A DNA stretch of 19,672 nucleotides from Bacteroidales bacterium (GCA_031285575.1 JAITVX010000088.1:1-19672), one strand, 5' to 3'. Shown: positions 1 through 8,447, counted from the stretch's first letter. Translations and numbers: made by a program. Notes: generated by a model from the sequence alone, not told the origin.

Positions 1-3000
1 CCCTCCGACCATGCGCAGGGCGCCGGCACATACACCGTTACGGCATCGGTAGCCGACAACGACTACTACTTCGGCGCCGAAGCCACCGCCACGCTTACGG
101 TGAGCAAGGCCCGGCCGGCGCTTTCGATCAACTCGGTGTTCACCAGGTACAGCGGCAATCCGGTAAACATTAATGTACCCGAAATTACCGGAAGCAAAAC
201 GGCCGACGCCGACCTGCGCCCCGGGCTGGTGTACGAATGGTACAAGAACAGCGACCCCGCGACAAAGCACAACACTCAAACAGGCCCCACCAACGCTGAC
301 GCCTATACCGTAACGGTACGCACGCCCGGAGACGCTAACCACCTGGCTGCCGAGGCAACGGGGAATATCTATATCGGGACTTCTGCGCCCACGATGTTCT
401 TCCAGAACGTTGAGAAGGTGTACGACGGCGCAGCGCTTGCGCTGCCAACCGCCGCCATAGTGCCCATGTCGCTTCAGGCAGGTATTACATATACCATCAC
501 ACCTGTGCGCGACGGATACGGCGGTCAGATAACCGGAGGCACTCCGGTAGCCGAAGTCATTAATGCAGGCGAATACACCGATACTGCACGCATTGCCAGC
601 GACGGAAACTATTCTTCGGGCTTCATAACCGCCACCCTCACCATCCGCCAAAGACCGACGATGGTAGAGATGCACAGCAAGAGCGTGCATTACGGCGTAA
701 CGCCTATCAACATGGCGCCCGTGGTAACCACCACCCCCGCTGACGATGCTGTTGACCGCAAAACTGTTCCGGTTGCCGGCGCTACGGCAACGATAACAGG
801 CTATAGGGGTATCAACGGAACCAACTACCCTGCAAGCGCCACCCAACCGACCGCCGTGGGCGAATACGAGGTAACGGCCGCGTATGCCGGCGACAACAAC
901 TATCTGCCGTCGGAAATTACCGCCACCCTCTCCATTACGCAGGCCTCTGCGCCGCGTATCGACATGGAAGACGTTACGGCAACGTATGACGTAAAGCCGC
1001 ATTATGTCGATTCGGCAAGCGTAGTCGTCTGGTCGCCCGCCGAAACGGAAGACGGTGGGCCGCAGACAAGCCTCCAGATACAGATAAAGGATACCGATCA
1101 CCCGGAAGGCCTTGTTATCACATACACCTATCACGATGCGGCAGGCAGGCTGGTTGAAAAACCGACCAATGCCGGCAACTACACGATAACCGCCACCACC
1201 GTGGCAACAGCGGAATATGCCGCAGCCGAGGCAACAGCGCAGCTGTTCATCCTGAAGGCGCCGCAAAGCATTCGGTTTGATCCTCCGGCAAGCGTGCCCT
1301 TCGGCACCGATCCTTTCGAGGTGGCAGCGTTTCTCGTCCGTCCGTCGGGCGCGCACGACAGGCCGCTGTTCTTCGTCAGCGACGATGCCGGCATAGCCAC
1401 CATTGTTGACCTGACGGATACCGAAACCGACCCCGCAAAGGCCGACTCGGCGCGGATAACCCCGTTGATGATCGGCACGGTGAACTTTACCGTATCCGAA
1501 ACGAGCAACAATAACTTTATCCCGGTAACGGTTACGCGCACCATGCGTGTTACCAAAGCCGTGCTGACGGTAACGCTCAACGACTTTGAAACCGTCTATA
1601 CCGGCAAGCCGGTCAACATTGCTCCGGCTCGCGTTGGCGGCGAAGTATCGGGCGCCAACCACAGCGGTGTGGTGTATAGCTACGAGGGTACGGGCACCAC
1701 CACCTATCCGAAGTCGAACACCCCGCCAACCAATGCGGGAACCTACACCGTAACGGCCACCGTGCCCGCCAATGAATTCTACGACGAAGCCACAGACGAC
1801 GCCACGCTGACCATCGGCAAGAGCACCCCGACCATTGGCGTTACCGGAGGCAGCAGAGACTACACCGGCGAGGAGCAGCCCATTGACGACCCCGTTATTA
1901 CCGGAGCCGACCCCGGCACCAAACCGGAGATTATTTACACCGGCAAGGAGAAGGACGGCGACGACTACGGCCCCACCACCACACCGCCCACCGAAGCGGG
2001 CGACTACACGGTTACAGTAACCGTACCCGGCGACGACAACCATGAAACCGTTACCAAAACGGTAACGCTGGAAGTCAACCCGGCCAACCCCGACCTGAAC
2101 CTCGACGGAGCCGACGACAAGGTGTATGACGGCGATCCGGCAATCCCGGCCACCGTGCCCGGAGCCGGCGACAAGGGACTGGATGTGGACATTGTGTATG
2201 AAGGTACGGGCGAAGACGGAACGCACTACGGCCCGTTGCCAACGCCGCCCACCAATGCGGGGCACTATACCGTAACGGCCGTCGTAACCGACCCCAGTGG
2301 CGATTACAACGACGTAACGCTGACGAAGGATTTCGACATCACGAAAGCGACGCCCGCCATCGACATCCACAACAAAACGACGAAGTACGACGGCTCCGGC
2401 AAAACCATCGACCAGCCGACCATCGTGCAGGACGACGCCACCGGCCAGGACCAAATCACAGTAACCTACTACGACAAAACCGGAACCGAGTTGACCTCGC
2501 CGCCGGTTGTACCAGGGGACTACGTGGTGAAGGTATATTATCCGGGCGACAACAACTACACGCCGAAGACCGATTACGGAAGCCTCGTGATCACCGCCGC
2601 ATCGCCGGAAATAACGCTGAGGAACAAAACGGTAACGTACAACGGGCAGCCGCAGGCCATTGAACCGCCTGCCATTACGCCGGCCGATGTTCCCGAACTT
2701 ACCCCGGTGGTGGTGTACCACAACGCCGGCTATCCGCCATCCACAACGCCGCCCACCAACGCGGGCGTGTACAGCGTAACGGCCTCCACGCCCGGCACCA
2801 CCATCTACGATGCAGGCTCGGCAACCGCACTGCTGATCATTGAGCGGGCGCCGCAGACCATCACCTTTGAACCGCCCGAAACCGTAACGGCCGGCACGAA
2901 GTTCCCCGCCGACGCAACGGTCAGCACCGGCAAAACGCTCACATACCGCAGCGGCAACACCGGCATTGCCACCGTTGACGAAACAACGGGCGAGATTACG

Positions 3001-3930
3001 GCGCTCACGCCGGGCGTGGTGGTCATCACCGTGCTGCAGGCCGGCGACGACAACTACCTGCCGGCAAACGTATCGCGCAGCATAACCGTTACGCGCGACA
3101 AATGCGTGCTCGACACCGTTAACGTTAACGGCGATGACATACCCGTGGCCGACTACATGCCCTACCTGCTGCCCTGCGGCCCCCGCGAAGGGATGGCTAC
3201 CGTAATGCTGTCGTTCCCCCACGGGGCAACGGTGAGCTACACGGTTGACGGCATAACCAAATCGACAGCCACGGCAACAAAAGCGCTCGAAGACGAGGTT
3301 ACGTTCGACGTGCCCATCGACAAACCGCAGATAAAAACGGTAACTATTACCGTAACCGAAGGCGGCAGAGAGCGTACCTACACGCTGGCCATCGAATGCC
3401 GCTTTGCGTTCGACGCCCTCGTGCTGTGGCGCTGGGACAACACGCTGACCATTATCAACAACCCGGCCAACAACGGCGGATACACGTTCAGCTCATATAA
3501 ATGGTATCGCGGCGCAACCGAAAACGGCCCCTGGACCAACTTCGCCGAAGGGCAAAGCTGGAGCGCCGGCCCCAGCCGCGAGCTGCTGAACGAAACCGAC
3601 TGGTACTACGCCGAAGTAACCACCACCGACGGCACCGTGCTGCACACATGCCCCGGACAGGTAGTGCTGAAGAACATCATGAAGGCAGTCGTTTGGCCGA
3701 ACCCGGCAGCCAAAGGACAGACGGTATATGTGCAGGTCGATACTGACGACGAAAGCACGCTCGACGGCGCGGTGATAGAAGTATATAACGCTTCGGGCAA
3801 CCGCATCGACCACCTGCAGGCGCAGGGACGCTACACGCCGGTTCCGGCCAGCTACCAGGCAGGCGTTTACCTGTTTGTGCTTCGCGGCAAAGACGGCTTC
3901 AGGAAAGAAATGAAAGTAATAGTACATTAA
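1..3930 (+). CDS. Giant multi-repeat MBG/Big-domain secreted adhesin with type IX sorting domain, 5' end missing
   Basis: The frame is open from base 1, so the gene begins upstream; about 1309 residues are visible. They form tandem beta-rich modules of roughly 80-100 residues. Each begins with a strand and a Y-[DTN]-G-x-P-like turn (for example VYDGDP, VYTGKP, TYNGQP), then a PTNAGxYTVTA motif, and ends ATLTIxK. This is the pattern of MBG/YDG-type repeats. Two modules (about residues 420-515 and 950-1030) instead carry the PQxIxFxPP start and the G-x-ATV segment of bacterial Ig-like (Big_2) domains. A cysteine-containing beta domain and an Ig-like segment follow. The last ~75 residues (VVWPNPA start, GVYLFVLRG near the end, final KVIVH) are a type A type IX secretion sorting domain, so the protein is predicted to cross the outer membrane and be cell-surface anchored or released. 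Ligand unknown. Family assignment is confident; the adhesive role is inferred from architecture. Confidence 0.9.
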   Translation, partial: PSDHAQGAGTYTVTASVADNDYYFGAEATATLTVSKARPALSINSVFTRYSGNPVNINVPEITGSKTADADLRPGLVYEWYKNSDPATKHNTQTGPTNADAYTVTVRTPGDANHLAAEATGNIYIGTSAPTMFFQNVEKVYDGAALALPTAAIVPMSLQAGITYTITPVRDGYGGQITGGTPVAEVINAGEYTDTARIASDGNYSSGFITATLTIRQRPTMVEMHSKSVHYGVTPINMAPVVTTTPADDAVDRKTVPVAGATATITGYRGINGTNYPASATQPTAVGEYEVTAAYAGDNNYLPSEITATLSITQASAPRIDMEDVTATYDVKPHYVDSASVVVWSPAETEDGGPQTSLQIQIKDTDHPEGLVITYTYHDAAGRLVEKPTNAGNYTITATTVATAEYAAAEATAQLFILKAPQSIRFDPPASVPFGTDPFEVAAFLVRPSGAHDRPLFFVSDDAGIATIVDLTDTETDPAKADSARITPLMIGTVNFTVSETSNNNFIPVTVTRTMRVTKAVLTVTLNDFETVYTGKPVNIAPARVGGEVSGANHSGVVYSYEGTGTTTYPKSNTPPTNAGTYTVTATVPANEFYDEATDDATLTIGKSTPTIGVTGGSRDYTGEEQPIDDPVITGADPGTKPEIIYTGKEKDGDDYGPTTTPPTEAGDYTVTVTVPGDDNHETVTKTVTLEVNPANPDLNLDGADDKVYDGDPAIPATVPGAGDKGLDVDIVYEGTGEDGTHYGPLPTPPTNAGHYTVTAVVTDPSGDYNDVTLTKDFDITKATPAIDIHNKTTKYDGSGKTIDQPTIVQDDATGQDQITVTYYDKTGTELTSPPVVPGDYVVKVYYPGDNNYTPKTDYGSLVITAASPEITLRNKTVTYNGQPQAIEPPAITPADVPELTPVVVYHNAGYPPSTTPPTNAGVYSVTASTPGTTIYDAGSATALLIIERAPQTITFEPPETVTAGTKFPADATVSTGKTLTYRSGNTGIATVDETTGEITALTPGVVVITVLQAGDDNYLPANVSRSITVTRDKCVLDTVNVNGDDIPVADYMPYLLPCGPREGMATVMLSFPHGATVSYTVDGITKSTATATKALEDEVTFDVPIDKPQIKTVTITVTEGGRERTYTLAIECRFAFDALVLWRWDNTLTIINNPANNGGYTFSSYKWYRGATENGPWTNFAEGQSWSAGPSRELLNETDWYYAEVTTTDGTVLHTCPGQVVLKNIMKAVVWPNPAAKGQTVYVQVDTDDESTLDGAVIEVYNASGNRIDHLQAQGRYTPVPASYQAGVYLFVLRGKDGFRKEMKVIVH

Positions 3931-3976
3931 ACAATGATGAATTGCGAATTACTTATTAACGACGTGGAAGTGAGTT

Positions 3977-4061
3977 CGTCATTGCGAGGAGGCACGACGA
4001 AGCAATCTGTTATGTTACGCACCGGATTGCTTCACCCCTTCGGGTTTCGCAATGACAGGGG
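3977..4061. repeat. Dispersed palindromic element, copy 1
   Basis: Long imperfect inverted repeat just after the adhesin stop. The outer arms are CGTCATTGCGA and TCGCAATGACA; the inner arms are GAAGCAATC and GGATTGCTTC. Similar GTCATTGCGAG...GAAGCAATC elements are, from memory, scattered between genes in many bacterial genomes, including Bacteroidetes. As RNA it would form a large hairpin and could end adhesin transcription, but there is no T-tract. Confidence 0.75.
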
Positions 4062-4072
4062 ATGGCCGTTGA

Positions 4073-4282
4073 ATTGTTACGCGACAGCGGGAGTTCCAAG
4101 CCCTTCAAAACGGTATTGTCACACGACAGCGGCACTTTCAAGCCCTTTAAAACGGCATTGTCATGTGACAACGGCAGTTTCAAGCCCTTCAAAACGGCAT
4201 TGTCATGCGACAGCGGCAGTTTCGAGCCCTTCGGAACGGTATTGTCACACGACAGCGAATTGTTTAAACCCTTCGGGTGTCG
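4073..4282. repeat. Tandem array 1: five 42-bp units
   Basis: Units start at 4073, 4115, 4157, 4199 and 4241, exactly 42 bp apart with no spacers. Each starts ATTGT[CT] and holds a short dyad TGTC-NNNN-GACA (first unit TGTT/GACA). A second half follows, reading roughly GTTTCAAGCCCTTCAAAACGG. In the 4199 unit the second half can fold as GTTTCGA/TCGGAAC around a 5-base loop. The last unit grades at 4270-4291 into CTTCGGGTGTCGCAATGGCG, which resembles the right half of the flanking palindromic element, so the array may have grown from that element. Because 42 is divisible by 3, repeat peptides of 14 residues are open in several frames on both strands; I do not regard these as genes. Confidence 0.85.
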
Positions 4283-4303
4283 CAATGGCGGAAGAAAACG
4301 ATA

Positions 4304-4380
4304 CGTCATTGCGCGGAGCGGAGCGACAAAGCAATCCATGTCGTGTTTTGGATTGCTTCACTCCGTTCGCAATGACGGGG
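4304..4380. repeat. Dispersed palindromic element, copy 2
   Basis: Second copy of the element at 3977-4061, in the same orientation: CGTCATTGCG...AAAGCAATCC, a loop, then GGATTGCTTC...CGCAATGACGGGG. The two copies bracket the 42-bp array. Confidence 0.75.
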
Positions 4381-4547
4381 AAAGGATGAGTTGAAAGTTA
4401 ACAGTTAATTATAAATTAAGAGTTATGAATTATGAATTAACAGCATTGCCTCCGTATCCGTCGGCTGAAGCCGGCAGAACAAAAGGCAAAGAGCGCCGCA
4501 GGTCTTCAGTCCGAAACAATATATGTTTTGCAGTGCGCCGCCCGTAA
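4381..4547. other. AT-rich intergenic stretch with ATTATGAATTA motifs, no gene
   Basis: Completes the 673-bp gene-free region after the adhesin. It contains the short repeated motif GAATTATGAATTA (4427-4439). A near-inverted version, TAATTTATAACTCATAATTCAATT, lies at 4545-4568, just upstream of and overlapping the promoter region of the next operon. No coding frame, RNA gene or transposase is visible. Confidence 0.5.
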
Positions 4548-4578
4548 TTTATAACTCATAATTCAATTTGTATATTTG
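4548..4578 (+). promoter_or_regulatory. Putative Bacteroidetes-type promoter for the DUF3791/DUF3990 operon
   Basis: A TATATTTG box at 4571-4578 matches the Bacteroidetes -7 pattern TAnnTTTG exactly. TTTA at 4548-4551, 19 bp upstream, is a near match to the -33 TTTG element. The expected start near 4585 leaves a leader of about 20 bases before the ATG at 4604. Confidence 0.5.
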
Positions 4579-4603
4579 CAGAGTAAGAAAAAGTATAAAT
4601 ACT

Positions 4604-4852
4604 ATGGAAGCATTGAAAGAGAAGCGCGTACTCGACAGGGAAACGCAAAACAAGGTGAACTTTATGTCGTTTATCATTCAAAAATTCGCCAATGCCTACA
4701 AGATGAACGGGCAGGATGCCTATCTGTATCTCAAAAAGTATGGAGGTATAGATTATATAGATGAGTGCTGGTGGGCGCTGCATATCGATAACCCGTGGTG
4801 GGCAATCAGGGACATATATAAGGTGTGCCGCAGTAACGGAGGGTTGCGATGA
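4604..4852 (+). CDS. DUF3791-family small protein, probable partner of the next gene
   Basis: An 82-residue protein starting at ATG 4604 (MEALKEKRV). The frame is open upstream from 4568, but that earlier ATG would lie inside the predicted promoter box. The core runs from FMSFIIQKFANAY through DAYLYLKKYGGIDYIDECWWALH to AIRDIYKVCR, the layout of the DUF3791 family: small, mostly helical proteins found next to DUF3990 genes. No signal peptide, membrane segment or DNA-binding motif is seen. Its stop overlaps the next start (ATGA at 4849-4852), so the two are probably translationally coupled and made in a fixed ratio. By analogy with overlapping two-gene modules it may be an antitoxin or accessory factor; that is inference. 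Confidence 0.75.
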   Translation: MEALKEKRVLDRETQNKVNFMSFIIQKFANAYKMNGQDAYLYLKKYGGIDYIDECWWALHIDNPWWAIRDIYKVCRSNGGLR

Positions 4853-5529
4853 AAGTATATCACGGCAGCGATACGCTTATTGAGGAGATAGACCTTGACA
4901 AGAGTAAATATGGACGGGATTTCGGACGCGGGTTTTACGTTACCAGCCTGCCCGAACAGGCAAAAACAATGGCTGAAAGGGTAGCCCGATGGAACAAAAC
5001 GAAACCGGCAGTTACTGAATTTGAGTTTGATGAATTTGCTCTTATTGACAATGAGATGAAAATCCTCAAGTTCGACGGTTATAATGACGAATGGCTCGAC
5101 TTTGTGGTACTCAACCGGAAAAACAGGGAAAAACAGCCTGCGCACGACTACGATATTGTTGAAGGCCCCGTTGCCAATGACCGGATAACCACCCGCGTAG
5201 ATGATTTCATTGCCGGTCTTATTTCGCGGGAACACTTCCTGAACGACCTTGTATATAATCCTTCACATCAAATATGTTTCTGCACCGTGCAGTCGCTGCA
5301 GGCATTAGTGCTTCCGAAACAGAGTATATACAGTGCCGTTTTCCACATCGGCGACGAGGTAATGCAATCCCTGATGGCCAATTACGATTTGACCGAAACC
5401 GAGGCCGCTGATGTGTACTACACTTCCGCCACATACGCCAGCCTTGCCTGCGAAACAACAGCCCTTTATCAAAAACCGTGGCAGGAAATCTACGAGATGC
5501 TGAAAATGGAGTTGAGCGGGAAACGTTAA
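4849..5529 (+). CDS. DUF3990 protein (ADP-ribosyltransferase-like fold) with C-terminal DUF3791-like tail
   Basis: 226 residues. The N-terminal ~160 residues match DUF3990, a family I recall being placed in the ADP-ribosyltransferase clan. The visible landmarks are MKVYHGS (H5, candidate NAD-binding histidine), DFGRGFYVTSLPEQA (Y32 region, the usual second ART motif), YDIVEGPVANDR, and a later SHQICFCTVQSLQAL segment supplying a possible third polar residue (Q or the E of VEGP). Residues ~170-222 (VMQSLMANYDLT...ADVYYTSATYASL...WQEIYEMLKMEL) repeat the helical layout of the preceding DUF3791 protein, as though a second DUF3791 gene had been fused on. It is cytoplasmic by sequence. A toxin or defence role through ADP-ribosylation is plausible but unproven, and the catalytic residues are my guess. 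Confidence 0.75.
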   Translation: MKVYHGSDTLIEEIDLDKSKYGRDFGRGFYVTSLPEQAKTMAERVARWNKTKPAVTEFEFDEFALIDNEMKILKFDGYNDEWLDFVVLNRKNREKQPAHDYDIVEGPVANDRITTRVDDFIAGLISREHFLNDLVYNPSHQICFCTVQSLQALVLPKQSIYSAVFHIGDEVMQSLMANYDLTETEAADVYYTSATYASLACETTALYQKPWQEIYEMLKMELSGKR

Positions 5530-5583
5530 TGTTCATCATTCATTATATAATAATTATATACAGTATAAAATAAGAAGATAAAT

Positions 5584-7122
5584 ATGACAACACAAAGGAT
5601 AACATTCGGTTTAACGTGTACGATAGCAGCACTGATGATAAGCGCCGCCGTCGATGCGCAGGATGCGGCGCAGCCGTTGCAGGGCAATATAACCTCTCCG
5701 GTTTACCCGCACCAGTACACGCACGAGTTTTCGCTCTACGGCGGCGGAGGTCTGTCAACACTGCACTACAGGGTAACGGCGGGCGACCAAAAGGAAGGCC
5801 TCGGCGGCCACCTCGGCCTCGGCTACCACTTATTCTTCAACCCCAAGTGGGGAATAGGCACAGGCATAGAGTTTGCACGCTACAATGCGCGGTTCATTGC
5901 CGACAATTTCAATACCCGCTACATGATTATCGACCCCGAAAGCAACCCGTTCGAGTTCCGCAGCACGCTGTATGACTATAAGGAAAAACAGCACGCAGGC
6001 ATGCTGCAGATACCGCTTATGCTGCAATACCAGAGCGCACCCGTAATCAAGGCGCGGCATCAGCTGTATGCGGCAGCCGGCGCCACGATAGGCATTCCGG
6101 TAAACGGAGGAAAATATACCAGCACCAACGACGGCGTTATGAACAGCGGCTATTACGAGTACGAGAATTATGAATACACCACGCAGACCTTTATGGGCTT
6201 CGGCCGGTTCGAGGGCAAGAAGGGCAGCGGCGAACTGTTTCCCCGGTTTCAGGGCACGGAGAACATTGCATTCTTTGCTTCTGCGGAAGCAGGCGTGAAA
6301 TGGCAACTGAAACGCGCCCCCTGGGCGCTCTACACCGGCCTCTACCTCGACTATGGGCTGAACAGCATCCGCGAACCGCAAACAGAGCAGCCGTTTGTGG
6401 CATACAACGATGCCAGCCCCGCCGACTTTGAGGTGAACAGCGCAATGAACTCGCAGTATGCCGCCACACCGGGTGCACAGCCGCAGGCGTTTACCGACAA
6501 GATGGTTCCCATTGCGGCGGGCATAAAGATAAGGATTGCTTTTGGCAAAGACTGCAAAAAGAAAAAAGACGAAGCGCCGCCTGCCACGTATATTGCGCCG
6601 GTTATACCCGACGAGCCTGAAGAAGAGGCGAAGCCCGAAGACACCACGGCGGCGCCTGTTGAAAAACCCGACAGTGTGCCCGCAACCGACGCCGGCGTGC
6701 CCGTACAGCCGCCATTTACAGAGGAAACGGTGCCTTTGGTGCAGCTAAGAGAAAACGAAGCAGCTGCCGACAGTGCAGAAGCAGCAGCCAGGCTGAAGCC
6801 GGTGAATGACTATACCGTATCGCACGCCGAACTGAGCGCGGTGCAGAAACAGAAGTGGGATGAAAATATTGCGGTGCTGAACATGTATCCCAACATGAAG
6901 GTGTTTATTTACGGCCACACCTGCAACCTTGGCAATGCAGCAATAAACGAGCGCATAGGCAAGCAGCGCGCCGAAACGGTGAAGGCCTACCTGCTGAGCA
7001 AGGGCATAGCGGCCGACCGCATACTCGGCACGGCATCGAAACGCGACACCGAGCCTACAGTGCCCAACGACACCGAAGCAAACCGCCGGCTGAACAGGAT
7101 GGTGGAACTGGTGGTGCAGTAG
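5584..7122 (+). CDS. Outer-membrane beta-barrel protein with C-terminal OmpA peptidoglycan-binding domain
   Basis: 512 residues. An N-terminal signal peptide runs to about residue 25 (hydrophobic core LTCTIAALMISAAVDA, then QDAAQP). Residues ~40-320 are rich in alternating aromatic/small strands, such as FSLYGGGGLSTLHY and WGIGTGIEFARY, typical of PorT/OmpW-like Bacteroidetes barrels. The basic CKKKKDE and a long Pro/Glu-rich linker (residues ~325-385) lead to an OmpA domain ending the protein: MKVFIYGHTCNLG, NERIGKQRAETVKAYL, and NRRLNRMVEL in place of the common NRRVE. It probably links the outer membrane to peptidoglycan. The ATG at 5584 is preceded by an AT-rich, AAGAAG-containing leader. 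It may be cotranscribed with the 54-bp-distant DUF3990 gene, but the functions look unrelated. Confidence 0.88.
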   Translation: MTTQRITFGLTCTIAALMISAAVDAQDAAQPLQGNITSPVYPHQYTHEFSLYGGGGLSTLHYRVTAGDQKEGLGGHLGLGYHLFFNPKWGIGTGIEFARYNARFIADNFNTRYMIIDPESNPFEFRSTLYDYKEKQHAGMLQIPLMLQYQSAPVIKARHQLYAAAGATIGIPVNGGKYTSTNDGVMNSGYYEYENYEYTTQTFMGFGRFEGKKGSGELFPRFQGTENIAFFASAEAGVKWQLKRAPWALYTGLYLDYGLNSIREPQTEQPFVAYNDASPADFEVNSAMNSQYAATPGAQPQAFTDKMVPIAAGIKIRIAFGKDCKKKKDEAPPATYIAPVIPDEPEEEAKPEDTTAAPVEKPDSVPATDAGVPVQPPFTEETVPLVQLRENEAAADSAEAAARLKPVNDYTVSHAELSAVQKQKWDENIAVLNMYPNMKVFIYGHTCNLGNAAINERIGKQRAETVKAYLLSKGIAADRILGTASKRDTEPTVPNDTEANRRLNRMVELVVQ

Positions 7123-7147
7123 CAGTTATGTTTTAGTGGTTAATATG

Positions 7148-7188
7148 GCAACCGCCCGCCTGCTTTTTAATTGCAGGCGGGCGGTTGC
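7148..7188. terminator. Perfect hairpin, likely bidirectional terminator between convergent genes
   Basis: GCAACCGCCCGCCTGC (7148-7163) pairs perfectly over 16 bp with 7173-7188 around a 9-base T-rich loop. It sits between the ompA-family stop (+) and the thiamine pyrophosphokinase stop (-). The T-tracts after the stem are weak on both strands. Confidence 0.75.
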
Positions 7189-7209
7189 GGTTTAAGGGCA
7201 GTGTGCAAA

Positions 7210-7845
7210 TTACTCTTCCGGCATGAACTTGAAAAAGACAATAACTCTGCCCGACTTGAAATCAAGGGAAATTACGTTGCCAAGGGCTTCGTTCAGCGTT
7301 CCCATCCACCAGTTTGTGAGTTTTGTGCTGTTCAGCGGGTATTTTAATCCTGCGGAGGTTATTTCGGTGTCGTTGCCTATTGACAGTATGGAAACCTGCT
7401 GGCCGGGAAAGGTTTCGGCCGAGAAGCTGTTGTAATATGTTTTGAAAATACCCGTATCGGTTGCCATTATAACGTTGGCATGGCGGCAATATTCTGCAAG
7501 CAGGGAGATGTTGCCTATTGTGTGGTCTTCGCGTTTTCCGGTGGCTCCTGCAATAACTATGTTGTTAAAACCGCGGCCTATGCACCAGCTTACAGCTTTT
7601 GTGAGGTCGTTTGTTTCCTGTTCCGTATTGCGGAAAATGCGGTCGGCATATCTGCGGGCAAGCTCAATGCTTAACGAATCGATGTCGCCTGCAATTGCAT
7701 ACGGCTCAAGCCCGAAGTCTATCAGCTTCTGAACGCTGCCGTCGCAGCATATAATTCTGTCGGCATTTCTGATGTAGTTCAACGGAATGCTGTGCGTCGG
7801 GAAAATGCCGTCGGCCAATATTACTGTGCTAAAGTTCGTCTGCAT
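7210..7845 (-). CDS. thiN: Thiamine pyrophosphokinase
   Basis: 211 residues, the usual size. The enzyme transfers pyrophosphate from ATP to thiamine, giving thiamine diphosphate, in the cytoplasm. Key motifs: IICCDGS (31-37), the metal/ATP-binding GDIDSL (53-58), EQETNDLTKA (75-84), and the thiamine-site GATGKREDHTIGN (100-112). The C-terminal half is the beta-sandwich thiamine-binding domain (GLKYPL...). Last gene of the TPP-riboswitch operon. Its ATG (7845) lies inside the end of the transporter gene, a 17-bp overlap that implies coupled translation. With the uptake genes upstream it converts imported thiamine directly to the cofactor. Confidence 0.95.
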   Translation of the reverse strand: MQTNFSTVILADGIFPTHSIPLNYIRNADRIICCDGSVQKLIDFGLEPYAIAGDIDSLSIELARRYADRIFRNTEQETNDLTKAVSWCIGRGFNNIVIAGATGKREDHTIGNISLLAEYCRHANVIMATDTGIFKTYYNSFSAETFPGQQVSILSIGNDTEITSAGLKYPLNSTKLTNWWMGTLNEALGNVISLDFKSGRVIVFFKFMPEE

Positions 7846-8437
7846 TCAATTCATTTTTTACGTTACGCCGCCACTCTGTTAACCCGACAAACGACATTAC
7901 CCCGTATATGGCATATAAAACTGCGGTGGGATACAGTTCGCGTGTTATGAAGAGTATTACTGCCGTGGCGTTGATAATAATCCACAGAAACCAGTGCTGC
8001 AGTATTTTTCGGGCCAGCATCCATGTTGCGATAACCGACAGGGATGTTATTAGTGCGTCGCAGCCGGGAACGGGCGAGTCGGTGAAGCGTTTGAGTATTG
8101 CCCACATGGCGGCAAACAGTATTACAAATGCAACTGCCAGCACGGCTCCGGTTTTCAGCTTCAGGTTTGTAATACGAAGCTTTTTATCTTCATGAGGCAT
8201 TCGTTTCAACCACCAAACCAGTCCGAGTATGCTTATCACCACATAATAAACCTGCAGGCTCATGTCGGCATACAGCTTTCCGTTGAAAAACACCCATACA
8301 TATACGGCCGAAGTAACGATTCCGACAGGCCACAGCCAGAAACTTGCGCGTATCTCGAAAAAAATATAAACTATTCCGGCCATGGCTCCGAATACTTCCA
8401 TGTGGTTTTTAACAGTCCAGCTAAATAATACGTCCAT
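7829..8437 (-). CDS. pnuT: PnuC-family transporter, predicted thiamine transporter PnuT
   Basis: 202 residues with about seven hydrophobic segments, the normal PnuC size. Family signatures are FWLWPVGI (residues 33-40), QVYYVVISILGLVWWLKR (62-79) and, near the end, YAIYGVMSFVGLTEWRR. PnuC proteins are facilitators for vitamin precursors that are trapped by phosphorylation. The PnuT subgroup moves thiamine, and here the assignment rests on position between a riboswitch-controlled TonB receptor and thiamine pyrophosphokinase, which does the trapping. It starts 10 bp after the receptor gene ends and overlaps the kinase gene by 17 bp. Confidence 0.93.
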   Translation of the reverse strand: MDVLFSWTVKNHMEVFGAMAGIVYIFFEIRASFWLWPVGIVTSAVYVWVFFNGKLYADMSLQVYYVVISILGLVWWLKRMPHEDKKLRITNLKLKTGAVLAVAFVILFAAMWAILKRFTDSPVPGCDALITSLSVIATWMLARKILQHWFLWIIINATAVILFITRELYPTAVLYAIYGVMSFVGLTEWRRNVKNELNADEL

Positions 8438-8447
8438 CTGTTAACGG

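Noticed and set aside
3493..3927. Long antisense frames within the adhesin, and similar frames opposite the dehydrogenase and ferredoxin genes
   Set aside because: They lie opposite strongly supported proteins, lack family motifs, and arise from codon bias on the coding strand.
4073..4282. CRISPR array
   Set aside because: The whole unit is conserved with no variable spacers, and no cas genes are present; the same applies to 11346-11574.
3977..4380. Insertion sequence or MITE with target duplication
   Set aside because: No transposase and no clear direct repeats flank the pair; the element type is better described as a dispersed palindrome.
3934..4389. Several overlapping frames on both strands over array 1, up to about 150 residues
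   Set aside because: They consist of the 42-bp unit and palindromic elements read in different frames; no single frame shows protein-like conservation.
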